Position numbers and translations under genes: made by a program
Shown here: positions 28,352-35,745 of the stretch, in pieces
How positions within the stretch are numbered: position 1 is the stretch's first letter
How the letters are laid out: each line of letters starts with the position of its first letter
Assembly: GCF_013305725.1 (NCBI RefSeq)
Contig: NZ_CP047883.1
Coordinates: forward strand, 1,033,001-1,097,000
Source of the DNA: Streptococcus mitis
GTDB lineage: Bacteria > Bacillota > Bacilli > Lactobacillales > Streptococcaceae
Reading direction: 5' to 3'
Length of the DNA stretch: 64,000 nt
Notes under the pieces: model-generated
What the model saw: only the letters and a program-made list of their open reading frames with translations
Database searches by the model: none
What the model was told of the DNA's origin: nothing

Positions 28352-29706
28352 GATTTATTGATTTATTTTCAGGTATCGGTGGCTTTAGACTTGGAATGGA
28401 AAGTGTCGGACACGAGTGTATTGGATTTTGTGAGATTGATAAATTTGCTAGGAAATCTTATAAGTCCATTTTTCGAACAGAAGGAGAAATAGAATTTCAT
28501 GACATACGAGATGTTTCAGATGACGAATTTAAAAAACTTAGAGGGAAAGTCGATGTCATCTGTGGGGGATTCCCTTGTCAAGCATTTTCAATCGCAGGAA
28601 GACGATTGGGATTTGAAGATACTAGAGGAACTTTATTCTTTGAAATTGCTCGAGCGACCAAACAAATCCAACCACGTTTTCTTTTTCTTGAAAATGTTAA
28701 AGGCCTACTCAATCACGATAAGGGACGGACGTTCACCACAATCCTTACCACACTTGATGAGTTGGGGTTTGATGTTGAGTGGCAGGTGCTTAACAGTAAG
28801 GATTTTGGCGTTCCCCAAAACAGAGAGAGGGTGTTTATTATCGGACATTCTAGAAAGAAAGGTACCAGACTCCTATTTCCTTTCAGACGAGAAGGTCAAG
28901 CAACTAACCCTGAGATTTTGAAAGCACTAGGGAATTTAAATCCATCAAGAAGTGGAATGAGTGGTAAAGTCTATTATTCAGAAGGTCTTGCGCCAACCTT
29001 AGTTCGTGAAAAAGGAGAAGGATTTAAAGTTGCGATTCCTTGTATGACACCAGACAGATTAGAAAAGAGACAAAATGGTAGACGTTTCAAGGATAATCAA
29101 GAGCCAATGTTTACTTTAAATACTCAGGATCGCCATGGTATTGTCGTTGTTGGAGATTTACCAACTAGCTTTAAGGAAACTGGTCGCGTCTATGGAAGTG
29201 AGGGGCTATCTCCAACACTGACTACGATGCAAGGTGGAGATAAAATCCCCAAAATACTGATTCCAGAACCAATCCAATTTCTAAAAGTCCGAGAGGCAAC
29301 GAAAAAAGGATATGCTCAAGCAGAAATAGGAGATTCAATCAATTTGGAAAGACCAGGTTCTCAGTATCGTCGTGGTAGAGTTGGCAAAGGTATAGCGAAT
29401 ACGTTAACAACTAGTGGTCAAATGGGAGTAGTAGTGGCTAGCTATGAAGGAGAAGATAAGCAAGTTTACCATGTTGCTGGTATTTTAATAAATGGACAAT
29501 TTTACCGTCTGAGGATACGACGAATCACTCCTAAAGAGTGTTTTCGCTTGCAGGGGTTTCCTGATTGGGCTTTTGAAGCTGCTAGAAAAGTCTCTAGTAA
29601 TAGTCAGCTTTATAAACAAGCTGGTAATAGTGTAACCGTTCCTGTGATTGCCGCAATCGCAAAGAAATTAAAAGAAATAGAGGAAAAAGATGAAAGCGTT
29701 AAATAA
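28348..29706 (+). CDS. DNA (cytosine-5) methyltransferase
   Basis: 452 residues from the ATG at 28348. Motif I is FIDLFSGIGGFRLG, motif IV is GGFPCQAFS with the catalytic Cys, motif VI is FLENVKGLL, motif VIII is QNRERVFIIG, and motif X is QAGNSVTVPV. Its long target-recognition region contains near-repeats (YYSEGLAPTL, YGSEGLSPTL and IANTLTTSG), typical of the ICE/phage-borne Dcm type. No cognate endonuclease is present, so an orphan modifier protecting the element from restriction is likely. Confidence 0.93.
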   Translation: MRFIDLFSGIGGFRLGMESVGHECIGFCEIDKFARKSYKSIFRTEGEIEFHDIRDVSDDEFKKLRGKVDVICGGFPCQAFSIAGRRLGFEDTRGTLFFEIARATKQIQPRFLFLENVKGLLNHDKGRTFTTILTTLDELGFDVEWQVLNSKDFGVPQNRERVFIIGHSRKKGTRLLFPFRREGQATNPEILKALGNLNPSRSGMSGKVYYSEGLAPTLVREKGEGFKVAIPCMTPDRLEKRQNGRRFKDNQEPMFTLNTQDRHGIVVVGDLPTSFKETGRVYGSEGLSPTLTTMQGGDKIPKILIPEPIQFLKVREATKKGYAQAEIGDSINLERPGSQYRRGRVGKGIANTLTTSGQMGVVVASYEGEDKQVYHVAGILINGQFYRLRIRRITPKECFRLQGFPDWAFEAARKVSSNSQLYKQAGNSVTVPVIAAIAKKLKEIEEKDESVK

Positions 29707-30139
29707 AGAGTCAATACTATATTGTGATGAATTAGAAACAGAATTACATGATGCAGAAATGATGCAGTTGGATGAACAAATATTTTTGATGCCCAATTAT
29801 CCATGTGAGTTTGAAGTGAAATTTTTAGATTATTACCATAAAAAACACAATTACCCACTATTTTATGAATCCTATCTTCAAAACATTATGGAATTCCTTG
29901 AAAGTCAGGATATAAAGAACGGAGCCGATGCCTTTGTGGATGATAATCATAATCTTGTTTTTGTTTTATATGGGCAAGGCTATCGAGCCGAGGGAAAAGA
30001 GGGAATACTTACAACCCAAGTAACTGTAAAAGCTTATGATGAAGACAAGAAATCAGTTAACTTCTCAAATTTATTAGATTCCTTAATCGTTTCAGAATAT
30101 CAAATGGAACCGAATCTTTGGGAGGTCTCCCATGATTGA
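29690..30139 (+). CDS. Conserved ICE hypothetical protein
   Basis: 149 residues, acidic, overlapping the methyltransferase end by 17 bases and the next gene by 8 bases. The middle reads FLESQDIKNGADAFVDDNHNLVFVLYGQGYR with a beta-rich C-terminal half. I do not recognise a domain. Tight coupling suggests it belongs to the ICE lead module rather than to cargo. Confidence 0.75.
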   Translation: MKALNKESILYCDELETELHDAEMMQLDEQIFLMPNYPCEFEVKFLDYYHKKHNYPLFYESYLQNIMEFLESQDIKNGADAFVDDNHNLVFVLYGQGYRAEGKEGILTTQVTVKAYDEDKKSVNFSNLLDSLIVSEYQMEPNLWEVSHD

Positions 30140-30512
30140 TCTCTATCTAAGTAAAAATAGCCATAGAAATCAACTTCTTTTAGACTTCTTTCAAAACTAT
30201 GGCATTGAGGTATCTTGTCATTCAGTTTCTGAAATGACAAAGGACAAATTAATTGAGATGATGAGCTATTCTTCAGATTGTTTTGAGTTTTTATCTCCAA
30301 ATTTATTACGATTTAAGAATCGAGATAACCTAAAATTAACAGATTTCATCGAAATGATATTAAAAAATCCTGAACTAACCATCAGACTTCCTCTTGCGGT
30401 TTCAAATAAGCGAGTTTATCCAAATCTGAATCTGGAGGAGGCTAGAGCTTTATTACCAAGAGATACGAAACAATTGATTTACATGGCACAAACACATTAT
30501 TTATCTAACTAA
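30132..30512 (+). CDS. Spx/ArsC-like thioredoxin-fold protein lacking the CxxC
   Basis: 126 residues. The fold signature is seen in the N-terminal LYLSKNSHRNQLLLDFFQNYG strand-helix and the C-terminal MILKNPELTIRLPLAVSNK then LEEARALLPRD, which parallels the Spx 'RRPII-D-KRL-GYN-E-IR-FLPR' region. The redox Cys pair of Spx (after the first strand) is replaced by KNSHRN. It could be an RNA-polymerase-binding regulator that no longer senses oxidation; the assignment is by pattern only. Confidence 0.65.
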   Translation: MIDLYLSKNSHRNQLLLDFFQNYGIEVSCHSVSEMTKDKLIEMMSYSSDCFEFLSPNLLRFKNRDNLKLTDFIEMILKNPELTIRLPLAVSNKRVYPNLNLEEARALLPRDTKQLIYMAQTHYLSN

Positions 30513-30524
30513 AGGAGAAGCAAT

Positions 30525-30758
30525 ATGGCTGAACGATTTTGGGAGAACTTGTCCATTATTTTGGCTGAAAGAAATATTAGCTGGATTGAGTTAACCAGAA
30601 AAATGTTTGCGGGAGAGTATCACTATCCAAGTGAATTGAACCGTTTGTATCAAAAGATACGCCACTACAAGATGGAACAACGAATGCCTCAAAGTCCATG
30701 GGTAGAGAGGATTGTGCAGGTATTAGATTTAGATTATGAAGATTTATTTCGGAGGTAA
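30525..30758 (+). CDS. Small helix-turn-helix-like ICE protein
   Basis: 77 residues, with LSIILAERNISWIELTRKMF then YHYPSELNRLYQKIRHYKM and PWVERIVQVLDLDYEDLF. The arrangement of helices and the closing 'I-VLDLDYEDLF' resemble a Cro/CI-type HTH protein with a stretched recognition loop. AAGGAG lies 8 bases upstream. It may regulate the ICE lead operon. Confidence 0.7.
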   Translation: MAERFWENLSIILAERNISWIELTRKMFAGEYHYPSELNRLYQKIRHYKMEQRMPQSPWVERIVQVLDLDYEDLFRR

Positions 30759-30760
30759 CT

Positions 30761-31348
30761 ATGAAAAGAATAATTCCAGTTTATATATTCCAACAAGTAA
30801 ATGTCCTATTGGTATCTCTATACTTACTGAAATTTCTTTGTATCGGTGAGTTAACTATACTAGAGATTCTCTATGGTGCGTCACTCATTTCTTTTTTATG
30901 GATGTATGGTCAACGCAAACAAGCTCATAAGGTCAATATGAAATCTAGGATGAAATGGCTTGGTATTGGATTCATTAGCCTACTGATTATAAGTCTATGT
31001 TTTAGCCTAATCCATGCTCAAGGAACCACGAATCAAGCAAACTTAATTGGACTTCAACATCAAGTTCCTTGGTTTTCATTTTTATTGTTCTTAATCAATG
31101 CGAGTATGGTTGAAGAATTTCTGTATCGAGAAATTATATGGTATTTGGTGAGAAAATTAGATATTCGAGTTGCGTTGACGAGTGTTTTATTTGCCTTAGT
31201 ACATCATCCAGGAACCATTCTAGCTTGGTGTTTATATGTTTCATTGGGAATGTTTTTAGGGATGGTACGCTATAAATCGGACTTATGGGGCAGTATGGGT
31301 CTACATTTGGTGTGGAACCTACTAGTTTATAGTTTGCTGCTTTTTTAA
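30761..31348 (+). CDS. CPBP (CAAX-type) intramembrane metalloprotease
   Basis: 195 residues with about six membrane helices. Catalytic motifs: EEFLYREIIW (EExxxR-like) near residues 119-128, FALVHHPG near 146 (second zinc ligand) and a last LHLVWN. The family (Abi) includes bacteriocin self-immunity proteins and prenyl-protein proteases. It starts 3 bases after the HTH gene. A decayed partial copy of its 3' half is found at about 34838-35045. Confidence 0.88.
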   Translation: MKRIIPVYIFQQVNVLLVSLYLLKFLCIGELTILEILYGASLISFLWMYGQRKQAHKVNMKSRMKWLGIGFISLLIISLCFSLIHAQGTTNQANLIGLQHQVPWFSFLLFLINASMVEEFLYREIIWYLVRKLDIRVALTSVLFALVHHPGTILAWCLYVSLGMFLGMVRYKSDLWGSMGLHLVWNLLVYSLLLF

Positions 31349-31436
31349 AATAGGTGACCTGATTTTTAGGTAACTTCTAAAACTAACTTCCAGTTTCCCA
31401 CACCCTAGCCTTTAGTATGAGAAAAACGCGTGAAAT

Positions 31437-31480
31437 CAGTGGAAATTCGTCTTAGACAAACTTCCACTGGTTTTCTTTTT
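31437..31480 (+). terminator. Terminator after the CPBP gene
   Basis: CAGTGGAA (31437-31444) pairs with TTCCACTG (31462-31469), followed by GTTTTCTTTTTCTT. It ends the ICE lead operon. The rest of the gap 31349-31603 shows nothing else recognisable. Confidence 0.65.
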
Positions 31481-31603
31481 CTTGATATATAAGGGTTCAA
31501 AAGCGAAAAGACTCAGAAAAAAGTGCACGACACATAGCCCTAAAACAGAGTCGTCTTAGAGTAAATTCGAGTTGTTAGCGTTTAGTGTGAGATTTTTCGG
31601 AAC

Positions 31604-31649
31604 AAAAAAACTATTGCATAACAAATAAAAAAACTATTGCATAACAAAT
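31604..31649 (+). repeat. Perfect 23-bp tandem duplication carrying the -35 region
   Basis: Seven A residues followed by CTATTGCATAACAAAT occur twice back to back (31604-31626 and 31627-31649). Each copy carries TTGCAT. Only the second is 17 bases from the -10 box. Loss or gain of a copy would alter A-tract phasing upstream of the promoter. Confidence 0.9.
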
Positions 31650-31665
31650 AAAAAAATGATATAAT
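31637..31665 (+). promoter_or_regulatory. Promoter of the tyrosine-rich peptide / ABC cassette
   Basis: TTGCAT (31637-31642), a 17-base spacer, then TATAAT (31660-31665) with TG at 31657-31658. The upstream A-tracts would act as an UP-like element. Predicted start is near 31672. Confidence 0.8.
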
Positions 31666-31666
31666 T

Positions 31667-31682
31667 AAAGCGCTTTCGAAAG
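31667..31682. promoter_or_regulatory. Overlapping palindromic operator at the transcript start
   Basis: AAAGCGCTTT (31667-31676) and CTTTCGAAAG (31673-31682) are two perfect 10-bp palindromes overlapping by four bases, directly after the -10 box. The first resembles the core of a CcpA cre site, so carbon-catabolite repression is one possibility; a dedicated repressor is another. Confidence 0.55.
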
Positions 31683-31707
31683 TAAATATATTAGTGAGGT
31701 GGAAGCC

Positions 31708-31971
31708 ATGAAAAAATCAGCAAAAGTTGTTTTATTAGCTAGTTTGTTATCTGTTGGTCTTTTTCAGTCCAGTGTATCTGCTAAGACAGTTCTTAAAAGT
31801 TATCGCTATGATTGGAATACCTACTATAAGTCTAGTATGAATTACCATGCACATTACTATAAAGTCATTCCGGAATGGTCTCGTTATTATAGCTATTCTG
31901 AGTATATAGTTGGCGGAGGCTGGAACTACGATCGTTATGAGGTAGTAAACCATTACAGAGGAGGCTATTAA
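31708..31971 (+). CDS. Secreted tyrosine-rich peptide, candidate bacteriocin
   Basis: 87 residues from the ATG at 31708 (GAGGTGG 8 bases upstream). A clear Sec signal peptide (MKKSAK, a hydrophobic core, then SSVSA, cleavage after residue 25) leaves a 62-residue mature peptide with 15 tyrosines, 3 tryptophans and no cysteine. Motifs include YIVGGGWNYDRYE and a C-terminal HYRGGY. Size, Sec signal, the GGGWNY patch and the dedicated ABC pair downstream recall lactococcin-972-type bacteriocins, but the motif order differs, so I treat it as a candidate only. Confidence 0.75.
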   Translation: MKKSAKVVLLASLLSVGLFQSSVSAKTVLKSYRYDWNTYYKSSMNYHAHYYKVIPEWSRYYSYSEYIVGGGWNYDRYEVVNHYRGGY

Positions 31972-32003
31972 TCCTTAAAGAATGATAAAAAGGAGGGCAA
32001 GAT

Positions 32004-32591
32004 ATGTTGCAGCTTACTCATGTGACCTTAAAAACGCGACAAGTCATCTTACAAGATGTTGATTTTACATTTGAAAAGGGCAGTATTTATGGCGTTCTTG
32101 CTATCAATGGCTCTGGAAAGACGACCCTGTTCCGCGCCATTAGCAATTTAATTCCTATAAGTAGTGGAAATATCGCAGTCCCTCCTTCTTTATTTTATTA
32201 TGAGAGCGTTGAATGGCTGGATGGAAACTTAAGTGGGATGGACTACCTTCGCCTTATAAAAAATATCTGGAAGTCAGATCTAAACTTGGGGGATGAAATT
32301 GATTACTGGGAAATGCCTGACTATATCAGCCTTCCCATTCGCAAGTATTCCTTAGGCATGAAGCAACGCTTGGTGATTGCCATGTATTTCCTGAGTCAGG
32401 CGAAATGCTGGCTTATGGATGAGATTACAAATGGCTTAGATGAGTATTATCGACAGAAGTTTTTTGATAGACTGGCACAAATCGATAGACAAGAGCAGCT
32501 GGTTCTTTTAAGTTCCCACTATAAGGAAGAGTTGGTTGATGTCTGCGATAGAGTAGTAACCATTCATCAGGGTCAGATAGAAGAGGTTTAG
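32004..32591 (+). CDS. Short ABC transporter ATP-binding protein
   Basis: 195 residues, a minimal nucleotide-binding domain. Walker A is AINGSGKTT (first Gly replaced by Ala), the signature is YSLGMKQRL and Walker B is CWLMDEITNGLD, with Ile in place of the usual Pro after DE; the H-loop is LLSSHYKEEL. AAGGAGG lies upstream. It lies 3 bases before the permease gene, forming a two-gene transporter. Given the Sec signal on the peptide, immunity or sensing is more likely than export. Confidence 0.85.
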   Translation: MLQLTHVTLKTRQVILQDVDFTFEKGSIYGVLAINGSGKTTLFRAISNLIPISSGNIAVPPSLFYYESVEWLDGNLSGMDYLRLIKNIWKSDLNLGDEIDYWEMPDYISLPIRKYSLGMKQRLVIAMYFLSQAKCWLMDEITNGLDEYYRQKFFDRLAQIDRQEQLVLLSSHYKEELVDVCDRVVTIHQGQIEEV

Positions 32592-32594
32592 TTT

Positions 32595-33779
32595 ATGAAA
32601 GATGTTGGTCTGTTTTTATTGAAAAAAGTTTTCAAAAGTCGCTTAAACTGGATTATCTTAGCTTTATTTGTATCTGTACTCGGTGTTACCTTTTATTTCA
32701 ATAGTCGGACTGCAAACTCAGTCAGCTTGGAGAGCGAGTTGGAAACTCGTCTTGTAGACCGTGAGAGAGTCATCAATGAATATAAAGAGAAACTCTCTCA
32801 AATATCTGACACCAGCTCGGAGGAATACCAAATTGCTAAAAGTGATTTAGAATCGCAAAAAAATCTTTTGACGCTAAAGACAGAAATTCTGACTTTATTA
32901 AAAGAAGGGCGCTGGAAAGAAGCCTACTATTTGCAGTGGCAAGATGAAGAGAAGAATTATGAAAAGATATCAAATACCCCGACTTCTAGCTCTGAACTAA
33001 AAATGGGGGCTGACCGCCAGCGAAAGATTTACCAAGCCCTATATCCCTTGAACATAAAAGCGCACAATTTAGATTATCCGACCCACGGGATTGATCAGAT
33101 TGTCTGGATTTTAGAGGCTATTATCCCAACCTTGTTTGTGATTGCTATTATTTTTATGCTAACGCAACTATTTGCAGAAAGATATCAAAATCATCTGGAC
33201 ATAGCTCAGTTATATCCTTTTTCAAAAGTGGCATTTGCCATGTCCTCTCTTGGAGTTGGAGTGGGTTATGTAACTGTGCTGTTTATCGGAATCAGTGGAT
33301 TTTCTTTTCTAGTGGGAAGTCTGATAAGTGGTTTTGGACAGTTAGATTATCCCTACCCGATTTATAACTTAACGAATCAAGAGGTAACTATTGGAAAGAT
33401 ACAGGATGTGTTATTTCCTAGCTTGTTCTTAGCTTTCTTAGCCTTTATCGTCATTGTGGAAGTTGTGTATTTGATTGCTTACTTTTTCAAGCAAAAAATG
33501 CCTGTACTCTTTCTTTCACTCATTGGGATTGTTGGCTTATTGTTTGGCATCCAAACAATTCAGCCTCTTCAAAGGATTGCACATCTGATTCCCTTTACTT
33601 ACTTACGTTCAGTGGAGATTTTGTCTGGAAGATTACCTAAGCAAATTGATAATGTCAATCTAAATTGGGACATGGGGCTAGTTTTACTTCCTTGCCTGAT
33701 TATCCTTTTGTTAGTGGGGATTCTATTTATCGAAAGATGGGGAAGTTCACATAAAAAAGAAGTTTTTAATAGATCCTAG
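32595..33779 (+). CDS. ABC-2-like membrane permease with large outer loop
   Basis: 394 residues. The first membrane helix (about 17-34) is followed by an outer loop of about 130 residues with a predicted coiled coil (residues 45-105, rich in Glu/Lys), then five helices (about 165-190, 210-240, 275-298, 305-325 and 360-382). Helix-loop-five helices fits drug/peptide-type ABC-2 permeases. The soluble loop could contact the Tyr-rich peptide outside the cell. Its position in a peptide cassette suggests self-immunity. Confidence 0.82.
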   Translation: MKDVGLFLLKKVFKSRLNWIILALFVSVLGVTFYFNSRTANSVSLESELETRLVDRERVINEYKEKLSQISDTSSEEYQIAKSDLESQKNLLTLKTEILTLLKEGRWKEAYYLQWQDEEKNYEKISNTPTSSSELKMGADRQRKIYQALYPLNIKAHNLDYPTHGIDQIVWILEAIIPTLFVIAIIFMLTQLFAERYQNHLDIAQLYPFSKVAFAMSSLGVGVGYVTVLFIGISGFSFLVGSLISGFGQLDYPYPIYNLTNQEVTIGKIQDVLFPSLFLAFLAFIVIVEVVYLIAYFFKQKMPVLFLSLIGIVGLLFGIQTIQPLQRIAHLIPFTYLRSVEILSGRLPKQIDNVNLNWDMGLVLLPCLIILLLVGILFIERWGSSHKKEVFNRS

Positions 33780-33813
33780 CTTTCCTATAGGGAAAGTAAG
33801 GAAAAACTAACAT

Positions 33814-33845
33814 AGAGAGGGAATCAACTTGATTCTCTCTTTTTG
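33814..33845 (+). terminator. Terminator of the peptide/ABC cassette
   Basis: AGAGAG-GG-AATCAA (33814-33827) pairs with TTGATTCTCTCT (33829-33840) with two bulged G, then TTTTG. It separates the cassette from the next transcription unit. Confidence 0.65.
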
Positions 33846-33929
33846 ATTCGAAAACCAAGCCAAAATACAAACACAAACTTTTCAAAAAAAGGACCTGATT
33901 TATTTAGATATTCATAATGAATGTAATTG

Positions 33930-33958
33930 TTGACAAATATGGACTAATTGCGTATAAT
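33930..33958 (+). promoter_or_regulatory. Full consensus promoter of the structured RNA
   Basis: TTGACA (33930-33935), exactly 17 bases, TATAAT (33953-33958). This is a perfect sigma-70 consensus and the strongest promoter in the window. The predicted start is about 33965. Confidence 0.9.
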
Positions 33959-33964
33959 GAAGGT

Positions 33965-34161
33965 AGTTAAATGATATAATTACTTGTGGGCTAGTGGATA
34001 TGGTCTGCACCCGCCTGTGGGCTCCGCTCTCAGTTCAAACTGTTTGTTGAGAAAAAGAATAGCAGGACTGCCTACCCTTGAGGAACAGATAGGGCATATC
34101 TAGCGTGAGGTGAAACTCAATACGTGGGAGAGAAGGAAGCAGGAGCTTCCTTCTCTTTTTT
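33965..34161 (+). ncRNA. Structured RNA ending in an intrinsic terminator, upstream of a nuclease-like gene
   Basis: About 195 nt between a consensus promoter and a perfect terminator, with no open frame. Hairpins visible: TCTCA (34028-34032)/TGAGA (34048-34052) with CAA/TTG inside; TGCCTA (34069-34074)/TAGGGCA (34090-34096); TGAG (34106-34109)/CTCA (34116-34119). TGTGGGCT occurs twice (33985-33992 and 34016-34023). I do not recognise the family. It is either a free small RNA or a leader that controls the downstream gene by termination. Confidence 0.7.
34129..34161 (+). terminator. Perfect intrinsic terminator between RNA and nuclease gene
   Basis: AGAGAAGGAAGC (34129-34140) and GCTTCCTTCTCT (34145-34156) form a perfect 12-bp stem with the loop AGGA, then TTTTT. 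The ribosome site of the next gene begins one base after it, so expression of that gene requires read-through. Confidence 0.92.
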
Positions 34162-34175
34162 AGGAGAAAATTCAA

Positions 34176-34811
34176 ATGACTTATACTTTGGAATGGCTAA
34201 AGACTTTTGATGGAAAGATTGATATTGTCAATGTTAAGATGGATTGCTTGGCCAATACTATTGAGAAAAATGTTTCTCAGTACAAATATATTTATCAGAC
34301 AAATATGGAGAACTGTCCTAAAATTATTCTATCAGTTCCAAATTCCTCCATTCCTCATCTTTTAGGATTATCTAGAGAACATCATGTTAATTTACCAACT
34401 AATAATGCAGGGAGTATTTTTGAAGGATTAAAAGATGATTGGACATTGGAACGCCTGAATAAAGCTGATAATGGTTGGTTCAACGAAAATAAATTCAAAA
34501 TAGTTGGAACCTTGTTGCTTTATCAAATGTTACATGTAATGGAGTGTAAATTCTATACAACTGATGGCATTTTGAATAGAAGAGTTGGTAGCCGATTTAG
34601 AAGAGATCATATTTATTTTGTAGTCTTTAAATTAAGTAATGGTATTAGTTATACAGTAGAACTATCACGTGAACAAGGAAATCAATACTTTCCAAGAAGC
34701 CTTAAAATCAATGATACCTCCGTTACAGATTGTAGAGAAATAGAGCTTAGACTTATTAATAAGATTCGATTTAAGCCAGTTAAGGCAAGAAAGGTGAAAT
34801 GGCCATCATGA
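34176..34811 (+). CDS. PBECR4-like nuclease-domain protein (putative toxin)
   Basis: 211 residues with AGGAG 9 bases upstream. The segment ILSVPNSSIPHLLGLSREHH followed by a helical part and a C-terminal IYFVVFKLSNGISYTVELSR beta hairpin recalls the PBECR4 group of barnase/EndoU/colicin/RelE-like nucleases found on phages and ICEs; this is recognition by pattern, not a search. No membrane segment. Its only plausible promoter lies upstream of the structured RNA, so RNA and protein form one unit, as in RNA-controlled toxin modules. Confidence 0.6.
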   Translation: MTYTLEWLKTFDGKIDIVNVKMDCLANTIEKNVSQYKYIYQTNMENCPKIILSVPNSSIPHLLGLSREHHVNLPTNNAGSIFEGLKDDWTLERLNKADNGWFNENKFKIVGTLLLYQMLHVMECKFYTTDGILNRRVGSRFRRDHIYFVVFKLSNGISYTVELSREQGNQYFPRSLKINDTSVTDCREIELRLINKIRFKPVKARKVKWPS

Positions 34812-34837
34812 TTTAAAAATTGAAATCATGGTTACAT

Positions 34838-35045
34838 CACTATTCTTTTCTTAACCAATGTGAGTATTGTTGAAGAATTTCTGTATCGAGAAATTTTATG
34901 AAAGTTAATCATATCAGAGTTTCTTTGACAAGCATTTTATCTTGCTGTTTGTATGTTTTTACTAGAAATATTTCTAGGGCTTCATTTGGAGTAGAACCTA
35001 TTAGTCCATGGCTTACTTCTTCTTTATAATAGGTGGTCTGGCTTA
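34838..35045 (+). pseudogene. Decayed second copy of the CPBP protease gene (3' part)
   Basis: The DNA is recognisably related to 31078-31358. The stretch 34862-34894 translates as SIVEEFLYREI (the intact gene reads SMVEEFLYREI) before a stop. Later blocks (TTTCTTTGACAAGCATTTTAT; GGCTTCATTTGGAGTAGAAC; AATAGGTGGTCTGG) align in order with the end of the intact gene and the bases after it, with indels. The two copies bracket the peptide/ABC and RNA/nuclease cargo. Confidence 0.7.
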
Positions 35046-35081
35046 CTTATAGATTCAGTTTGAAATAAAAAACTAAATGAA

Positions 35082-35132
35082 TTGATTTTAAAGAAATAAA
35101 ATGCTAACATATGTAGAAGGTGTTAGCATTTT
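35082..35132. promoter_or_regulatory. abiE promoter with overlapping operator palindrome
   Basis: TTGATT (35082-35087), 17 bases, TAACAT (35105-35110). The -10 lies in the left arm of a perfect 12-bp inverted repeat, AAAATGCTAACA (35098-35109) / TGTTAGCATTTT (35121-35132). AbiEi antitoxins are known to repress their own promoter by binding inverted repeats, which fits this layout. The hairpin also has a T-run and could act as a terminator for upstream transcripts. Confidence 0.6.
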
Positions 35133-35154
35133 ATTTCTAAGAAGGGAGAATGGT

Positions 35155-35745
35155 ATGGTTGATAAAAGAGAGAAACTGATGAACTCTTTTAATCAGTATG
35201 GTTTTTTAACTTTTAAACAAGTAATAGATGAAAATTTACACTACAAAACCTTATTAAAAATGGTTACAGAAGGAAAAATCGATGCTGAAGAAAAAGGGTT
35301 ATATCGCTTACCTGATATTTATTTAGATGAGTGGTTTGTCCTTCAGCATCGATTTCCAAAGGGAATCTTTTCTTTGGAGACAGCACTTTGGTTACATGGT
35401 TTATCTTTAACTATCCCTTTTAACATGACGATGAGTTTTCCTTATGGTACGAATACCAAAAACATTAAGGAAGCAGATATATGTCCTATTATTTTACGCT
35501 CTCACTATAGTGAAGGAATTATTGAAATAGAGCGCCTTCCTGGTCAATTTATTAAAGTTTATGAAGTTGAACGAGTTTTGGTTGAATGTCTAAGACCAGT
35601 TCATAAGGTGGATCTTCAAATTATTGCACCAGCGTTTAAAAAATATTTTCAACAAAATAAAATTCATTTACACAAATTATTTTATTATGCCCAGCTATTT
35701 AAAGTAACTGATAAGTTACAATCTTATACGGAGGTACTATCTTAA
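35155..35745 (+). CDS. abiEi: AbiEi antitoxin / transcriptional repressor
   Basis: 196 residues from the ATG at 35155 (AAGGGAG 8 bases upstream). The N-terminal winged helix is NSFNQYGFLTFKQVIDE then GLYRLPDIYLDEWFVLQ. The C-terminal domain has FSLETALWLHGLS and a long YEVERVLVECLRP segment, the AbiEi family pattern. It would repress the operon and counteract AbiEii. Its stop overlaps the toxin start (TAATG). Confidence 0.88.
   Translation: MVDKREKLMNSFNQYGFLTFKQVIDENLHYKTLLKMVTEGKIDAEEKGLYRLPDIYLDEWFVLQHRFPKGIFSLETALWLHGLSLTIPFNMTMSFPYGTNTKNIKEADICPIILRSHYSEGIIEIERLPGQFIKVYEVERVLVECLRPVHKVDLQIIAPAFKKYFQQNKIHLHKLFYYAQLFKVTDKLQSYTEVLS

Noticed and set aside
33965..34128. Classical type III antitoxin repeat array
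   Set aside because: Only one 8-base motif is repeated; there is no tandem array of 30-45-base units, so I do not call it ToxI-like.
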